DNA of 64,000 bases from Albugo candida (GCA_040437565.1 JBDOQK010000001.1:558001-622000), one strand, 5' to 3'; shown: positions 21,980 through 33,670, counted from the stretch's first letter. Made by a program: numbers and translations. The notes: generated by a model not told the origin, from the letters alone.

Positions 21980-24900
21980 TCATCTTGTTCGTGCTTTTCC
22001 CAATGTTTTGTTCGTCTCACTATGCATCAGATACTCGAAACCAGTGAATGAGACAACAAATTCACTGACTGCTTGGGTAGCGATCAATGAAGTCAAAAAC
22101 TCTCGTTTTTCCGGTGGAGACCCAGCTAAGTAACTGGCTTCATCAAAGAATATCATTTGAGCGTTTGATCGTTCGTCCTTCCATACAAATCGATGATATC
22201 CAAAATCTCTGATGAGATCGAGCACAGTTACTTGAAATAATGCTCGAATCGCATATTCTGGGAAAACAGATAGCCTCGCGGGGAACTGATGCGCGAATAT
22301 GTGATCGCTTTTTGTAACGCTGGGTTTTAGCTGCTCATATAATCCTTTCCTTAAGCTTTTTATTGTGGAACTGGGGAGTTTTAGAATAGAGGTAGCCCCG
22401 TGCCCTACTGCGCGGCCTATGTCCAAATCGATTATCAGTATGTCTTCCGCCAGTAAATCTCTCATCATAGCATCGTCGAGCCAGCTTTTATTCACACCGA
22501 AAATAAACGGTGTTGGGCATTCGAGGTATTGCAACATTCGACGAGGCAACACTGGAACATAAATATGAGGCCATAAGAGTGGATAAATAAGTGCTTTTGC
22601 AATTTCAGCCGCTTTGAAAAGTACTGAAAAATATGACGATATGAACAATACTCGAGATTCCAAAAGAATTGCAGAGAAGACGAGTATCAATGTGGATATA
22701 TCAAGTAGATCAAATAGCGGTCGCACTGAATAATCCAATGAAGGAATGACTGATAATGGCGATGATTTAGGTAAGGACGATAGAACTTTTGGCTGGCTTG
22801 AGAAACTCTTCATGTATCTTGTCACATGCATTTGTTTCTCGTTTTCAACGCGCATAGATCTGGCAAGTTTTGCTACCAACTTCGGATCTAGCTCATGAGA
22901 TACTTTTTCTCTATTCTTGTGCTCGACGGAGGCTAGATTTGACTCTTTTGATGATTTTGTTGTCTTAAGAACGTCTCTTTCAACAACAACTTCGAAAGCC
23001 TCGGTGATGCGTTCACGCAATGTGTCGACGAGTGGGAATTTTGACGTAATACAAATTCCGTATGGAACCCAATGACATTTGCTAATCCCGTTCCTGCAAA
23101 TAGACGCCGAAGATTGTTTGTGCATCACCAGGCATGCCGCATTCAGTGCGGTCGATGAGCTACTATCACCCACCCTGAAGTTGTATGCAATCGGTGAGGG
23201 ACGAGATTCTCCTGTGCTCAGGACATCGAAGGGATCTCTCGACCAAGGTACTAGGAAGCTTTCAAACATCTTATCCAAAGCGTGCACCTCAGGAGTGTCC
23301 GCCCTGTGATGTTGAACGATTTGCATTTGAAATTTGGTGGTGTGTTGCTGGTCGATGAGATCCTCTATCGCCTCAAATGTCATTATTCCAGTGATTGGAT
23401 CAATTTCCTGCCCGGAGCCAAGTCCACTTGGTTCATAAATCTTGCAGTTGAATCGAGACATTTCTGCTGGCCAGGTGTGTGCACGAAGTCCATAATCGAG
23501 CAAAAGCGTTGCTAGGCGCTGGAAATCATCCATTGAAGAAGCATCTGAAGTAGAAGGAGGAACTTTATGATACAAGGAGAATTCAGCATATGCACGGCTG
23601 GTAAGGAATCTATGGTATAGCTCGAGATGTTTTGTCCCAAACCTCTCCATTATCGAGTCCTGCTCTTGTTGCAGCTTTGCATACGTCCTAGTTAGAGAGC
23701 GTTCAAGTCCTTGCATCTCTAAATCCCCTTTATAGTACTTTTGCACAATATATCGTACAAGACCACGACAATGATAGTCCACTTGTTCTTTATTTTCGTT
23801 TTCCTTTCCTCGACTTCGCATCAAAGAAGCATATCGACGATATGCCGGTTTGAATTCATACTCGATATCGAGCCATAAAGCAATTTCTCGATGATAGTGA
23901 TGTGGAAAAAGAAATATCCAGAAAAAGTTGGCAAAGCGATGATTCATCAAAATGTCTTCCAAATAAATCACTTCTCTGGGTACTCGTTTAAGCATGTCAG
24001 TGTACAACTCTGTCTGTCGAAACTTCGGAAAAGTCTTCATCAAGTAATGCTTCACTCTCGTGACAACAACATCAAAAGCATGCAGCGCATCTTCACCACC
24101 GGCGGCAATGTTGCGCTTCATGCGGCGCAGGAGATCAGAAGTCACGAATTCGGCACCGATGTGAAATTGTGCGTTTTTGGCTAAATATTTTTGCGCAATT
24201 TTGACGCCATACGTACGCAGCAATAAAACATCATCTTTACCGAACGGTTGGAAGACAGACATTTCCAGACTGCGAGGAGTGGCTGTTGGAAGTCGCCGGA
24301 GTGATTTTTGCGTTTCTAAATAGTTGACCCGGAGAGTGCACCAAAAATGGCGATACTCGTGGAATGAACACAAAAAAAATAGTTTGCTTTGATGTGTTGG
24401 GTTTGAAAATGAAGCAGCGTAATATCGCATCATTTGCGGATTGCTGACAATTTCTTCGATGGAGATCAACTTCATAGGTGTATCATTGTACGACGTGGTT
24501 ACTCCGGCTGACGGATGCATTCCAAACGGAAATCGTTTATTCATGATATTGCTTTGATACTGTTCTTGCATCCATTTTGCTAAAGCAGGTATGGAACTTG
24601 GTGCTGATGGAGCCAAGCTGGCAACTGTAACGATACGACCTTTACCTTGGATCGAGTTCAATTTCAGCTCCTTAGGTGCACAAATAACTTTATCTTCGGA
24701 ATGCCGAGATAGCTTATTGCTTTCATTTGCTGAGCCATTATCATTCCATGGGGAGCTGGGGGTCGGATTAAAAAGTAAATTCCGAGCCTTCAATTTCATA
24801 TGCTGAGCCCATCGGTAACGCGCATGTTCTTGTTTGACCTTGTCTTCTTCTTTTTTTATACTTGTCATCTCAATGCTTTGTTCATGTTCTTGATGTTTCA

Positions 24901-25618
24901 ATCTCAAAGCATTTGATAACTCATCAAATGATAGCTCCCGTTCCGGCTCAAATTGCTCTGTTTCGCGTAACATTTGTTCAGAAATCGTGCTACGACGAAA
25001 TGTACTTCGCGGCGCTGAAAAGGAAAAAGAGTATGCAGAATTGTCGGATCGTCGACTTCGAGCAAAGTCATCAGAATCGGTATAGATCAATGTGTTTCTT
25101 GTACTTGCAATGCTATCCCTAATGACCTCTTCGGGCGACACCATTCCGTCTGCCGGAATCGGTGGATTAGGATTCAGACAACTTGAAGATTCTGATTCAT
25201 TATTTGTGCGACTCGATCGTTTCATACTTTCTATAAAGTAGTCGGCGGCATCAAAGGTATCCTTGGCATTGACCTTTCCATCAGACCTGAAAACTTTTTC
25301 CGATAGTATGACATTATTATTCCGCCCATTTTGTTCGTAAAGTGTGGTAGCAGAGACAGAGCGGGTCGGCGCCGGTGGAATCATGTAAAAGCTTGATTTT
25401 GTATTATTGGTATACAATTTGTGATGTAGTTCATCTGATATTTGCGTTGTGTCGGCACATGTGTTGAGCTTGTTTATGCTTCTGGATTCCTGGTGGTTTG
25501 TTATCGCTTCATTCTGCAGAAAGTGGTCGTGTGACACGGATCGTGAGCGATACTGCAATCTACTCTCTTCGGTGTCGTGTAACAAATCAGACTCTGATAG
25601 CGAAGTATCCTTTTCCAT
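21980..25618 (-). CDS. RGS-DENN domain protein
   Basis: A single uninterrupted frame of 1212 codons from ATG 25618. DENN-domain proteins are guanine-nucleotide exchange factors for Rab GTPases and act in membrane traffic. The C-terminal third carries a tripartite DENN module: upstream DENN about residues 820-900 (LNAACLVM, then PLVDTLRERI), core DENN about 960-1080 (LFDLLDISTLILVFSAILLESRVLF, PLLWPHIYVPVLP, CPTPFIFGV), downstream DENN to the end. Residues about 548-683 look like an RGS domain: YLEDILMNHRFANFF, then the helix EIALWLDIEYEF, then the terminal helical bundle. The first 300 residues are low-complexity and Ser-rich. The gene for a TAZ protein ends 53 bp upstream on the same strand. 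DENN is firm; RGS is a pattern-based call. Confidence 0.85.
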   Translation of the reverse strand: MEKDTSLSESDLLHDTEESRLQYRSRSVSHDHFLQNEAITNHQESRSINKLNTCADTTQISDELHHKLYTNNTKSSFYMIPPAPTRSVSATTLYEQNGRNNNVILSEKVFRSDGKVNAKDTFDAADYFIESMKRSSRTNNESESSSCLNPNPPIPADGMVSPEEVIRDSIASTRNTLIYTDSDDFARSRRSDNSAYSFSFSAPRSTFRRSTISEQMLRETEQFEPERELSFDELSNALRLKHQEHEQSIEMTSIKKEEDKVKQEHARYRWAQHMKLKARNLLFNPTPSSPWNDNGSANESNKLSRHSEDKVICAPKELKLNSIQGKGRIVTVASLAPSAPSSIPALAKWMQEQYQSNIMNKRFPFGMHPSAGVTTSYNDTPMKLISIEEIVSNPQMMRYYAASFSNPTHQSKLFFLCSFHEYRHFWCTLRVNYLETQKSLRRLPTATPRSLEMSVFQPFGKDDVLLLRTYGVKIAQKYLAKNAQFHIGAEFVTSDLLRRMKRNIAAGGEDALHAFDVVVTRVKHYLMKTFPKFRQTELYTDMLKRVPREVIYLEDILMNHRFANFFWIFLFPHHYHREIALWLDIEYEFKPAYRRYASLMRSRGKENENKEQVDYHCRGLVRYIVQKYYKGDLEMQGLERSLTRTYAKLQQEQDSIMERFGTKHLELYHRFLTSRAYAEFSLYHKVPPSTSDASSMDDFQRLATLLLDYGLRAHTWPAEMSRFNCKIYEPSGLGSGQEIDPITGIMTFEAIEDLIDQQHTTKFQMQIVQHHRADTPEVHALDKMFESFLVPWSRDPFDVLSTGESRPSPIAYNFRVGDSSSSTALNAACLVMHKQSSASICRNGISKCHWVPYGICITSKFPLVDTLRERITEAFEVVVERDVLKTTKSSKESNLASVEHKNREKVSHELDPKLVAKLARSMRVENEKQMHVTRYMKSFSSQPKVLSSLPKSSPLSVIPSLDYSVRPLFDLLDISTLILVFSAILLESRVLFISSYFSVLFKAAEIAKALIYPLLWPHIYVPVLPRRMLQYLECPTPFIFGVNKSWLDDAMMRDLLAEDILIIDLDIGRAVGHGATSILKLPSSTIKSLRKGLYEQLKPSVTKSDHIFAHQFPARLSVFPEYAIRALFQVTVLDLIRDFGYHRFVWKDERSNAQMIFFDEASYLAGSPPEKREFLTSLIATQAVSEFVVSFTGFEYLMHSETNKTLGKARTR

Positions 25619-25671
25619 TTAGTGCGAATAACTGCGAATCAACCGGTAGAAATGCCGTTCTTCGATTAAAT

Positions 25672-27572
25672 TTAGGAAACATCTGATTTGACAAAATGAA
25701 TCGGAGGTCGCTGATAACTGGTTTTGAACAGCACTCCAAAAGGCTGCCGCTTTATGTGTTCGCGCAAATTACATCGCTTCACTTGCATCTCTTCCAAGCG
25801 TTCCGCTGCTACCAATTCTTCAGCTTGTGCATCTCGCAACGCATTTTCAAGCTCTGATTTTTTATTTCCTACCGCGGGTGAAGAAATCTGGTGGCATAAC
25901 TTTTTGCACTTTGCTTTTACTTCAAAAAGCTGGCGCTCACTGAGTTCTACAATTCGGGTTTGGGTGCGCTCAATCACTAGTATGAAAACTATTCAGTATA
26001 AGCTGATGCTTGTTGAGACTGAAATCTTACCTCGTAAGCAGTATTCGCACCCCTGCTCTTGCTTCGTCTTCCGACAACTTTGTTGATGAAGAAAGTGGAC
26101 TGCGACCTTCTCGCATTCAGGTTCCTCACAGCGAACACCGTCGGAGTGATGCTTGATGTGTTGGTTAATCTCTCCACAGTCTAGAAGACATTTTTCTGGA
26201 TTTGAAATGCAAAAGGATGCATCTGCTATTGAAAATCCGATTCTAAGGTATTCCGCGAGTTTTTTCTTCTTGATGTTTTTCGAGTCATTCAAGATTTCTC
26301 TGATCCAGTCCACTTCTTCTTTTGGAATAAAAACTTTTTCATCGGCTTCGGTGTCAGTTGTGAGAATATCATGTATTTTCAGTTTTTTTTTGCTTGGGTT
26401 TCCATCTGTATCATCAGAGATACAGTTTTCCACATTGACATGAGCCGATCCATGATGAATGAGCGGTAATGTATGATAATCAAATTGAATTCTCCGACAC
26501 ACTCCCTTCCAATCTTCCAGTGCATCGATATAGTATTTTAGATGCTTTTGCACATTCTGCAAATAATTTGTCGCCTGCTGCTTTCGTAAACTTACATTAG
26601 GATCCGTATTCGAGTAATCACGATTCAGTTTTTCAAGAGCTCGTTTTTCTTTTGCCATTTGATACTTTAACCCCACAATCCAAATTTGTTGTCGTCGAAT
26701 CATTACTGTGTGACAGACGTGATGTGAGGCATAGTAGAGAAAAATCCGGCTCAGTTGGACGAACCTGGAGCACAAAATGAACAATTTCTAGCATTAGTGC
26801 ACTGATTAATATGAGAATAAACTTGATTGATGAAACAGCATTGATTGTTTTCAGCACAGAGTTGCTTCTTTTGAAAGTGATCGTAGTGCATCGTGAGAGA
26901 TTGGCACATCGGGTGCTTTTCATGTGTTTGAAAAGAATTACAAAAGCGTGCATCTTCTACTTTACAAGCATCAAAAATACGATCATTCAAATCTTTCTCT
27001 CTTTCTGCGCTACTTTGATTGGATTGGAGCAGTTCACTAATCGTCGGCCACCGGTTGAATGCAGCAGACTTTGTGATAGAAAGCGTCTGTGGTGCTGGAA
27101 CGCAAGATGATTCTTCTTCAGAAAGCGATCCACCTGGTTCATTGATCGTAACTTCATTTGAATTCATACTTTCATTTTCCTTTCCTATTGTCGTTTGTGA
27201 GCTTTCTTGAACGGCTTCATGTTCTCGATCATCACTCTCAACCTTGGCCGATTCCGTGACAGAATTCTCATTTACGACCTGTGGAGTAGAATCAATCAAA
27301 ATCTCGGCATGTTTGTCGCTGTGCGCTTCCGTGAAAAGATGTGGATATCGCAGGTACAATATTTTGAAAGGGAGATACTTAATACCTGCTGCCGCACTCC
27401 CTTTCCAATCTATCAAATGGTCTTGTCCAAAGCCTCTAGAGTGCCAAAGTATGGTACACGATGAGCACAAATGTTTCGTTCCACGTGGATCACATATGAT
27501 ACATCGAAAGAACCATTCTTTAACGCCACACCAATCGCAAATTGAGTGAGAAAGCGATTTAGTGTTGGGCAT
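25672..27572 (-). CDS. TAZ-type zinc-finger protein
   Basis: Three exons, 27572-26765, 26705-26031 and 25976-25672, joined by GT-AG introns of 59 and 54 nt. Together they give 595 codons plus stop in one frame. The N-terminus has a Cys/His cluster CDWC...FRCIIC...LCSSC...WH..GF..DH, resembling a ZZ or B-box finger. Two TAZ-like clusters follow, one ending HINQCTNARNCSFC across the first intron and one reading HIKHHSDGVRCEEPEC...H....C......GCEYC just before the second. TAZ fingers are known from CBP/p300, where they bind transcription factors, but no acetyltransferase or bromodomain is present here. The middle is acidic/Ser-rich; the C-terminus is a coiled coil (about residues 495-560). A start at 27629 is possible, but the second Met fits the finger better. 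Confidence 0.75.
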
Positions 27573-27774
27573 CGTCGCTTTTGATGCCGACAGTATGACG
27601 GTATTGGTACCGTAACCCACATAATACACGTGAAAAGAAATGTGGCTGATAGTAAAACGGAAAAAAGCTGCTCATAAAACAAAAGGAAAATAAATGCTTT
27701 TATTTCTTAGACAGCGTCCAAGAAGCCTACGGAAATAGCCACAATTCTCGTCGCCTGGCCTCTCAAATATTGCA

Positions 27775-28804
<1,030 letters not shown>

Positions 28805-30312
28805 ATGGGCGGACGGCATTCTCGTTTACAAAATGCGGCCGTGGCACCAAACGGTTCAAGTCATAACGCTGTGAGTAAAAAGTTTCCATCCATACCTCAT
28901 TCAGCCGCATTGCATTCTTCTCTTTGTGCAAGCAGTAGCAGCGCGAGTAGCCCAGCCGCTTCTGCCGTACGTCCAAAAGCACCAATCTCCCAATCGCTAC
29001 GTGAGCGAAGTTACGTCAGGAAAAACTCCATCAGATCAAGCAATACGCGTCGAGATGTGTTTAGCGTATTCGCCGACCATGGTGTCGTATTGAATCGATT
29101 CGAAAAAAGCTCCAATTCGTTCAGGTGACTCCTCAAGTAGATGTGGCGATGTTGATAGGGATGATGAGCTGCGTGTTTCGTCGTCTCATAGCATGTCCGA
29201 CGCTACGACGTCCTCGGAGGTATCGGAAGCCTCCTGCTATCAAACCCGGCTTGACCATGAACAATGTGTTGAGGAGTTAAATTTCAAGTATGGAATCGCA
29301 TCCGATAAAGGATTACGCTTACAAAATGAAGACCGGACGGCGTACCACACCAAAGATATCGCCGGTGAATTAGTCGCATACTTTGGNNNNNNNNNNNNNN
29401 NNNNNNNNNNNNNNNNNNNNNNNNNNNNNNNNNNNNNNNNNNNNNNNNNNNNNNNNNNNNNNNNNNNNNNNNNNNNNNNNNNNNNNACAAAATGAAGACC
29501 GGACGGCGTACCACACCAAAGATATCGCCGGTGAATTAGTCGCATACTTTGGGCTGTATGATGGACACGGTGGTGCCCAAGTTTGCGATTATCTAGAGCA
29601 GAATTTGCACGCAATAATCTTTGATCAAATAGCAACGACGGGACGTATTACTGACGCGATCATTAAAGCATATGCATCAACTGATGAATCTATCTTCCAA
29701 CAAGAGGTACAACACGGGTCCACTGCTGTTTCTGTCATCATCCGGGGCTCTGAATTGTTTCTGAGTTCTTTGGGCGATTCACGAGTTGTTTTATGTCATG
29801 ACGGTAAGGCCATCAATGTGTTCACGCCTCATACACCAAAACTATCGAGTGAGTATGAAAGAATATGTGCAGCAAAAGGATCGGTGATCCAAGACCGTAT
29901 CTTCGGTGTCCTGGGAGTTTCTCGCGCTTTCGGTGACAATGATTTTAAGACATCAAGGGGTCGTTACAAAGACCGCTTTAACGGAGATATCGTGTCAGGC
30001 TCACCAGACGTCACCAGCTTGCATATCGACCGTACGATGAGATTTATACTTGTAGGATGTGACGGTTTGTTTGATATTTTGACATCCCAACAAATCGTAG
30101 ATTTTGTTTGTATGAAATCCAATTGCGCTGATGTTCAACAAATTGCCCAAGATCTCGTCGCGTATGCAATATCGGCTGGATCTACGGATAACGTGAGTGT
30201 TATTCTCATTTATTTTGGCGGTGTTGATTCTTCGTCAAGCCATTCCCAGCAAAACTGCATCAAAGTATTTATTGAGAATGCGAATCCAGATCTCCAAAGT
30301 AACTCAATATAA
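28805..30312 (+). CDS. PP2C-family serine/threonine phosphatase
   Basis: It removes phosphate from Ser/Thr using two metal ions. Catalytic signatures in order: NEDR near 29327, LYDGHGG (29553-29573, metal-binding Asp and Gly), GSTAV, SLGDSRVVL, GVLGVSRAFGD, VGCDGLFDILT and STDNVSV with its C-terminal metal Asp. ATG 28805 opens a Ser-rich leader starting MGGRHS, a possible N-myristoylation site. The frame changes between 28805-29128 and 29096 onward, so an intron is needed. Phase-compatible candidates are 29001-29124 (donor GTGAGC, acceptor TTCAG) and 29049-29109. A gap at 29387 duplicates 66 bp of coding sequence, which must be counted once. The stop at 30312 is 32 bp from the convergent Pus3 stop. 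Confidence 0.88.
29387..29486. other. Assembly gap (100 N) with duplicated flanks
   Basis: 29321-29386 equals 29487-29552 (66 bp) inside the PP2C gene; merging them restores one continuous frame. Confidence 0.97.
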
Positions 30313-30344
30313 GAATTTCGTTCGAGTGCGTCGATGGAGGCGCG

Positions 30345-32009
30345 TTATGTTACGAGTACATCGAGTTGTCCATCTTGTTTCACTAGATCGCGCCTTCGCT
30401 TGCGGTCATTCATCCGATCTTTTTTCTCTTTCACAGATAGTCCAGTGTCCCGCTTTGGTAGTGGCAAGTGAGTGCGACGCGTGCATTGACTCAGTAAAGG
30501 GTGAATTTTACTCCATTTTATTGTTCTGAGACATGTATCACTGCCCTTTACAATGAGATTTTTCTCAATTAGAAGGTGTTCCAATGTCGGTGAATGATGA
30601 TGCAATTGTTCTACCGCACGTAATGGATCTATGTCAAAATGATTCATTTCATTCAACCAGCTTTCTAGTATCGCACTTTTGATTTTGTGAAACTCATAAA
30701 GCGCCAAGATTTCGTCATACAAGTGGGATAATGCCAACGGTGAATAATCAAAGTTGATACCATTAAAGCGGCAGTCGTGCAATACCAACGGATGATCCGG
30801 TGCTATTGCATACTGTGGTTTTCGAGGGTACAGATCAATGTTGAGCATTTTTTTAACGATCGAAGGCTCCTCACGACCCTGTCCAATTAGAAATAATATC
30901 GATACCATACATCGAACTTGATGCCATAAGAATGCATTTCCATGAATCTGCAAAATGTGTCAGAAAAATGTGAGAATGTAGCACAAAAGGTGTTTACCTC
31001 AATATAATACATTTGATAGTATGGCTTTTTGGCAACAGTCTCGTCAGAAAGCTTGATTTGAAAAGACCGAACAACACGGTTGAATGTCTGGCAATTCGTA
31101 TCAATGCGACAGAAATTTCGAAAGTCGTGTGGACCTTCAAAGGCAGTTGCAGCATCGCGCATTTTTTCAATGTCCAAATCCTTTCGCATAAAGAAGTAGC
31201 GATAGGATCGACCTCTGTCACAATTAAATCTCGCGCTGAAATTGGTTGGAGCATTCACAACGGAGTAAACGCGAATATCGGACGGAAGTGTACGATTTAA
31301 TGAGGCCGCGTAATCAACTTCTGTGATGTTCCTAATACGTCCATCTCGAGTCTTCACACGGACTTGGCCACCCGAAAGTACTTGATTCAGTGAGGCAACA
31401 TCCAGTAATTCAGCATCGATCGGTACGTTAGAACGCACTTTAATTCCAATTACTTGACCAAACGCACTCACACCTTTGTCAGTTCGTCCGCAACGGCTGT
31501 AGCAACAGTCATCAATGCTAGTAATCAGTTTTGTCCGCTGCATGGTCTCAAACAGGTATTTCTCTACAGTCTCCTACTGGACGATTAGCAAGTGTCAAAG
31601 ACGCTCTCAGAGTGAGAAACGAAACAAAACCTCGATATGATCTTGACGGGCATAGCCACAATAGCGCTCTCCGATATATAGGAATTTGATAGCGACCATG
31701 CGTTGCCGATAATTTCCCATGNNNNNNNNNNNNNNNNNNNNNNNNNNNNNNNNNNNNNNNNNNNNNNNNNNNNNNNNNNNNNNNNNNNNNNNNNNNNNNN
31801 NNNNNNNNNNNNNNNNNNNNNGTCCGCTGCATGGTCTCAAACAGGTATTTCTCTACAGTCTCCTACTGGACGATTAGCAAGTGTCAAAGACGCTCTCAGA
31901 GTGAGAAACGAAACAAAACCTCGATATGATCTTGACGGGCATAGCCACAATAGCGCTCTCCGATATATAGGAATTTGATAGCGACCATGCGTTGCCGATA
32001 ATTTCCCAT
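30345..32009 (-). CDS. tRNA pseudouridine synthase, TruA/Pus3 family
   Basis: It isomerises uridine to pseudouridine in the tRNA anticodon arm. Exons: 31720-31631 (repeated as 32009-31920 across a gap), 31573-30998 and 30947-30345; introns of 57 and 50 nt; 422 codons plus stop when the duplicated flank is counted once. The start reads MVAIKFLYIGERYCGYARQ, the family's first strand. The catalytic aspartate is Asp62 in SRCGRTDKGVSAFGQV. Later signatures are FSARFNCDRGRSYRYFF, FEGPHDFRNFC and FLWHQVRCMV. The C-terminal 90 residues are basic and specific. The Pus3 (Deg1, position 38/39) assignment rests on the SRCGRTDKGVSAFGQV context. The frame is open upstream of the first Met without another Met, so an extra 5' exon is possible. 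Confidence 0.9.
31722..31821. other. Assembly gap (100 N) with duplicated flanks
   Basis: 31533-31721 equals 31822-32010 (189 bp). The first exon of the Pus3-type gene therefore appears twice. Confidence 0.97.
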
Positions 32010-32114
32010 GCAAAATTTTCTTTCATCCCTTTTCGCAATTGTTTTCTTTTTATCTTTCGCTTCTAAAATATTCTTAATGGATTGCGAGATGATTTCTACG
32101 TTTGATAGACCAAA

Positions 32115-32309
32115 TTACATAGAGTCATAGCCATGGATACAAACCGTACCAGTTCCAACATGCTTATGAAGCTCATGGATAACAGCAATCAGATTGGAAC
32201 GAGTCAATTGCTGATCGAAACTGCTCAGCAAGTCTGACAGCTGTATCGTGCTTTCGTTTGCTATCATGGCCAGTAATTTATTGTGGTGTGGTGTACATGA
32301 AATTTCCAT
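32115..32309 (-). CDS. Small open frame after primase, or its alternative last exon
   Basis: 64 codons plus stop starting 3 nt after the primase stop, same strand. The peptide is helical (HNKLLAMIANES, then LSDLLSSFDQQL, then LIAVIHELHKH), winged-helix-like in feel but unnamed. Removing a 51-nt GT-AG segment at the end of the primase gene joins the two in frame (donor after ENIGR, acceptor before MEISC). That would delete the conserved primase C-terminus, so it would be an alternative form at most. Confidence 0.3.
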   Translation of the reverse strand: MEISCTPHHNKLLAMIANESTIQLSDLLSSFDQQLTRSNLIAVIHELHKHVGTGTVCIHGYDSM

Positions 32310-32312
32310 CCT

Positions 32313-33608
32313 TCATGGCAAGAATGCTCGAATGCTTTCATACAGATACTCTGACGGATACCGCCCGATATTCTCCAGTCTGGATGGTTCGATATCGTAC
32401 GAAGGATGCATTGCCTCAAAGTACAGCTGACATGCGGTCTTGTACTTTCCACATTGTGATGCTTTAGTGATCGAAATGATCTTGTCTTTTTCCAGGTTTT
32501 TGGCATGTAATTGTGTTTGTAGTGTCATGGAATCCCAGTGCTTGAACGGGCATCCATGATACTGCCCGTTTTTCGGAGGCGCGGAATCGCAAAGCTGCTG
32601 ACAGTTGTACGGTTCGAAATCCTTACGTCCTCCTTCCAAACCATAACTATGACGGATGCTGTAAGCACAGCGTTTTTGAAATTCGACTTCCGAGATTTTT
32701 TTTGTAAACTCGTTTTTCCAGAAGCGTAAGTTTTCGTCGACTTTGAATCCAAGGCTTTTTAGAAAAAGGCGATATTGTAGCCGACCATTATATTTCAAGT
32801 GATGATTTTCACGAAGTTTATTGTGAAGATGCTGCATGCAAAGCGGGTAATGTCGTAAAGCAACGTGATCGATAGTATCAAGGGTCAGGTAGAACGGAGG
32901 GCCAGCACGTGCTTTCTGGTTTGTTGTCGAAGATATTTTTGAGCCGTAGTAGGAGGAAAACTTGTCGAAGATGAAAGCGAGTCTTTGTATTTCTTGCTGA
33001 TGTACCGCTAAGGCTTTCTTCAACACCTTCATCTGAAATACGAAAGTACTCCGAAAATGATAGCTGATCATGTAGATCAAATCTCTTTCGGGAAGGATGC
33101 AAAATCCATTTCGAATCATAACCCGACGATCTCGAATGAGTTCATTACACTCTGTGAACGGGACCAAAAACAGCCTCGTCGTATTGAGATCTTCCTTGCT
33201 GATATTCGCCTGCATCCACTCACTTTCAAAATGCGTCAAACTATCAAAGGTGATGGTAGTATAAGATACTCCAAAAATACGGCGCAACACTTGGAGGCAG
33301 TCTTCCCGACAAATTCGCATTTTAAATAGTTTTGTTTCGGTATCAATAAACCATTCAGTCCAGTCGCTAACGCAGGCGGCCACTCTGAGAATATAATGTG
33401 AATACGAATCCTTTGCCGCGTTCTGCATGACTTGGTGAGCGTCTTGGGACACATGCTTCATACATTCTTCATAACAGTGTTCCTTCAAACATTGACGCTC
33501 GTCGACTTGATGAATTGCAAGAAGTACCTCGAGTCTACAAAGGCCATAACATTCAAATTCTTCCAATGTGAATGGCTTCTTTGGTGGATTCGGATAAAAT
33601 TGCTGCAT
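32313..33608 (-). CDS. DNA primase large subunit (PRIM2 / PriL)
   Basis: 431 codons from ATG 33608. Partner of the catalytic primase in the DNA polymerase alpha-primase complex, making RNA primers in the nucleus. The N-terminus reads FYPNPPKKPFTLEEFECYGLCRLEVL, and the conserved ISKEDLNTTRLFLVPF and MIRNGFCILPERD follow. The C-terminal iron-sulfur domain has its four cysteines in HYPLCM, KRCAYSIRHSYG, YNCQQLC and YHGCPFKH, in the family order. The end SEYLYESIRAFLP matches the usual C-terminus, so the protein looks complete though short for eukaryotes (about 500). It is divergent with the transporter, only 62 bp between start codons. Confidence 0.9.
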   Translation of the reverse strand: MQQFYPNPPKKPFTLEEFECYGLCRLEVLLAIHQVDERQCLKEHCYEECMKHVSQDAHQVMQNAAKDSYSHYILRVAACVSDWTEWFIDTETKLFKMRICREDCLQVLRRIFGVSYTTITFDSLTHFESEWMQANISKEDLNTTRLFLVPFTECNELIRDRRVMIRNGFCILPERDLIYMISYHFRSTFVFQMKVLKKALAVHQQEIQRLAFIFDKFSSYYGSKISSTTNQKARAGPPFYLTLDTIDHVALRHYPLCMQHLHNKLRENHHLKYNGRLQYRLFLKSLGFKVDENLRFWKNEFTKKISEVEFQKRCAYSIRHSYGLEGGRKDFEPYNCQQLCDSAPPKNGQYHGCPFKHWDSMTLQTQLHAKNLEKDKIISITKASQCGKYKTACQLYFEAMHPSYDIEPSRLENIGRYPSEYLYESIRAFLP

Positions 33609-33670
33609 TCTATAGTCGCACAATCACTGGTTATAAGTTGTATCGCAGGTAGATTTCGTGGTGTTTCGAT
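33609..33670. promoter_or_regulatory. 62-bp divergent promoter region
   Basis: It separates the primase start (minus) from the MFS transporter start (plus). Both promoters must share it or reach into the neighbouring gene. No motif I would name. Confidence 0.45.

Noticed and set aside
26633-26953. Minus-strand frame with hydrophobic stretch as a membrane protein
   Set aside because: It lies across the coding exons and first intron of the TAZ gene in another frame; shadow frame.
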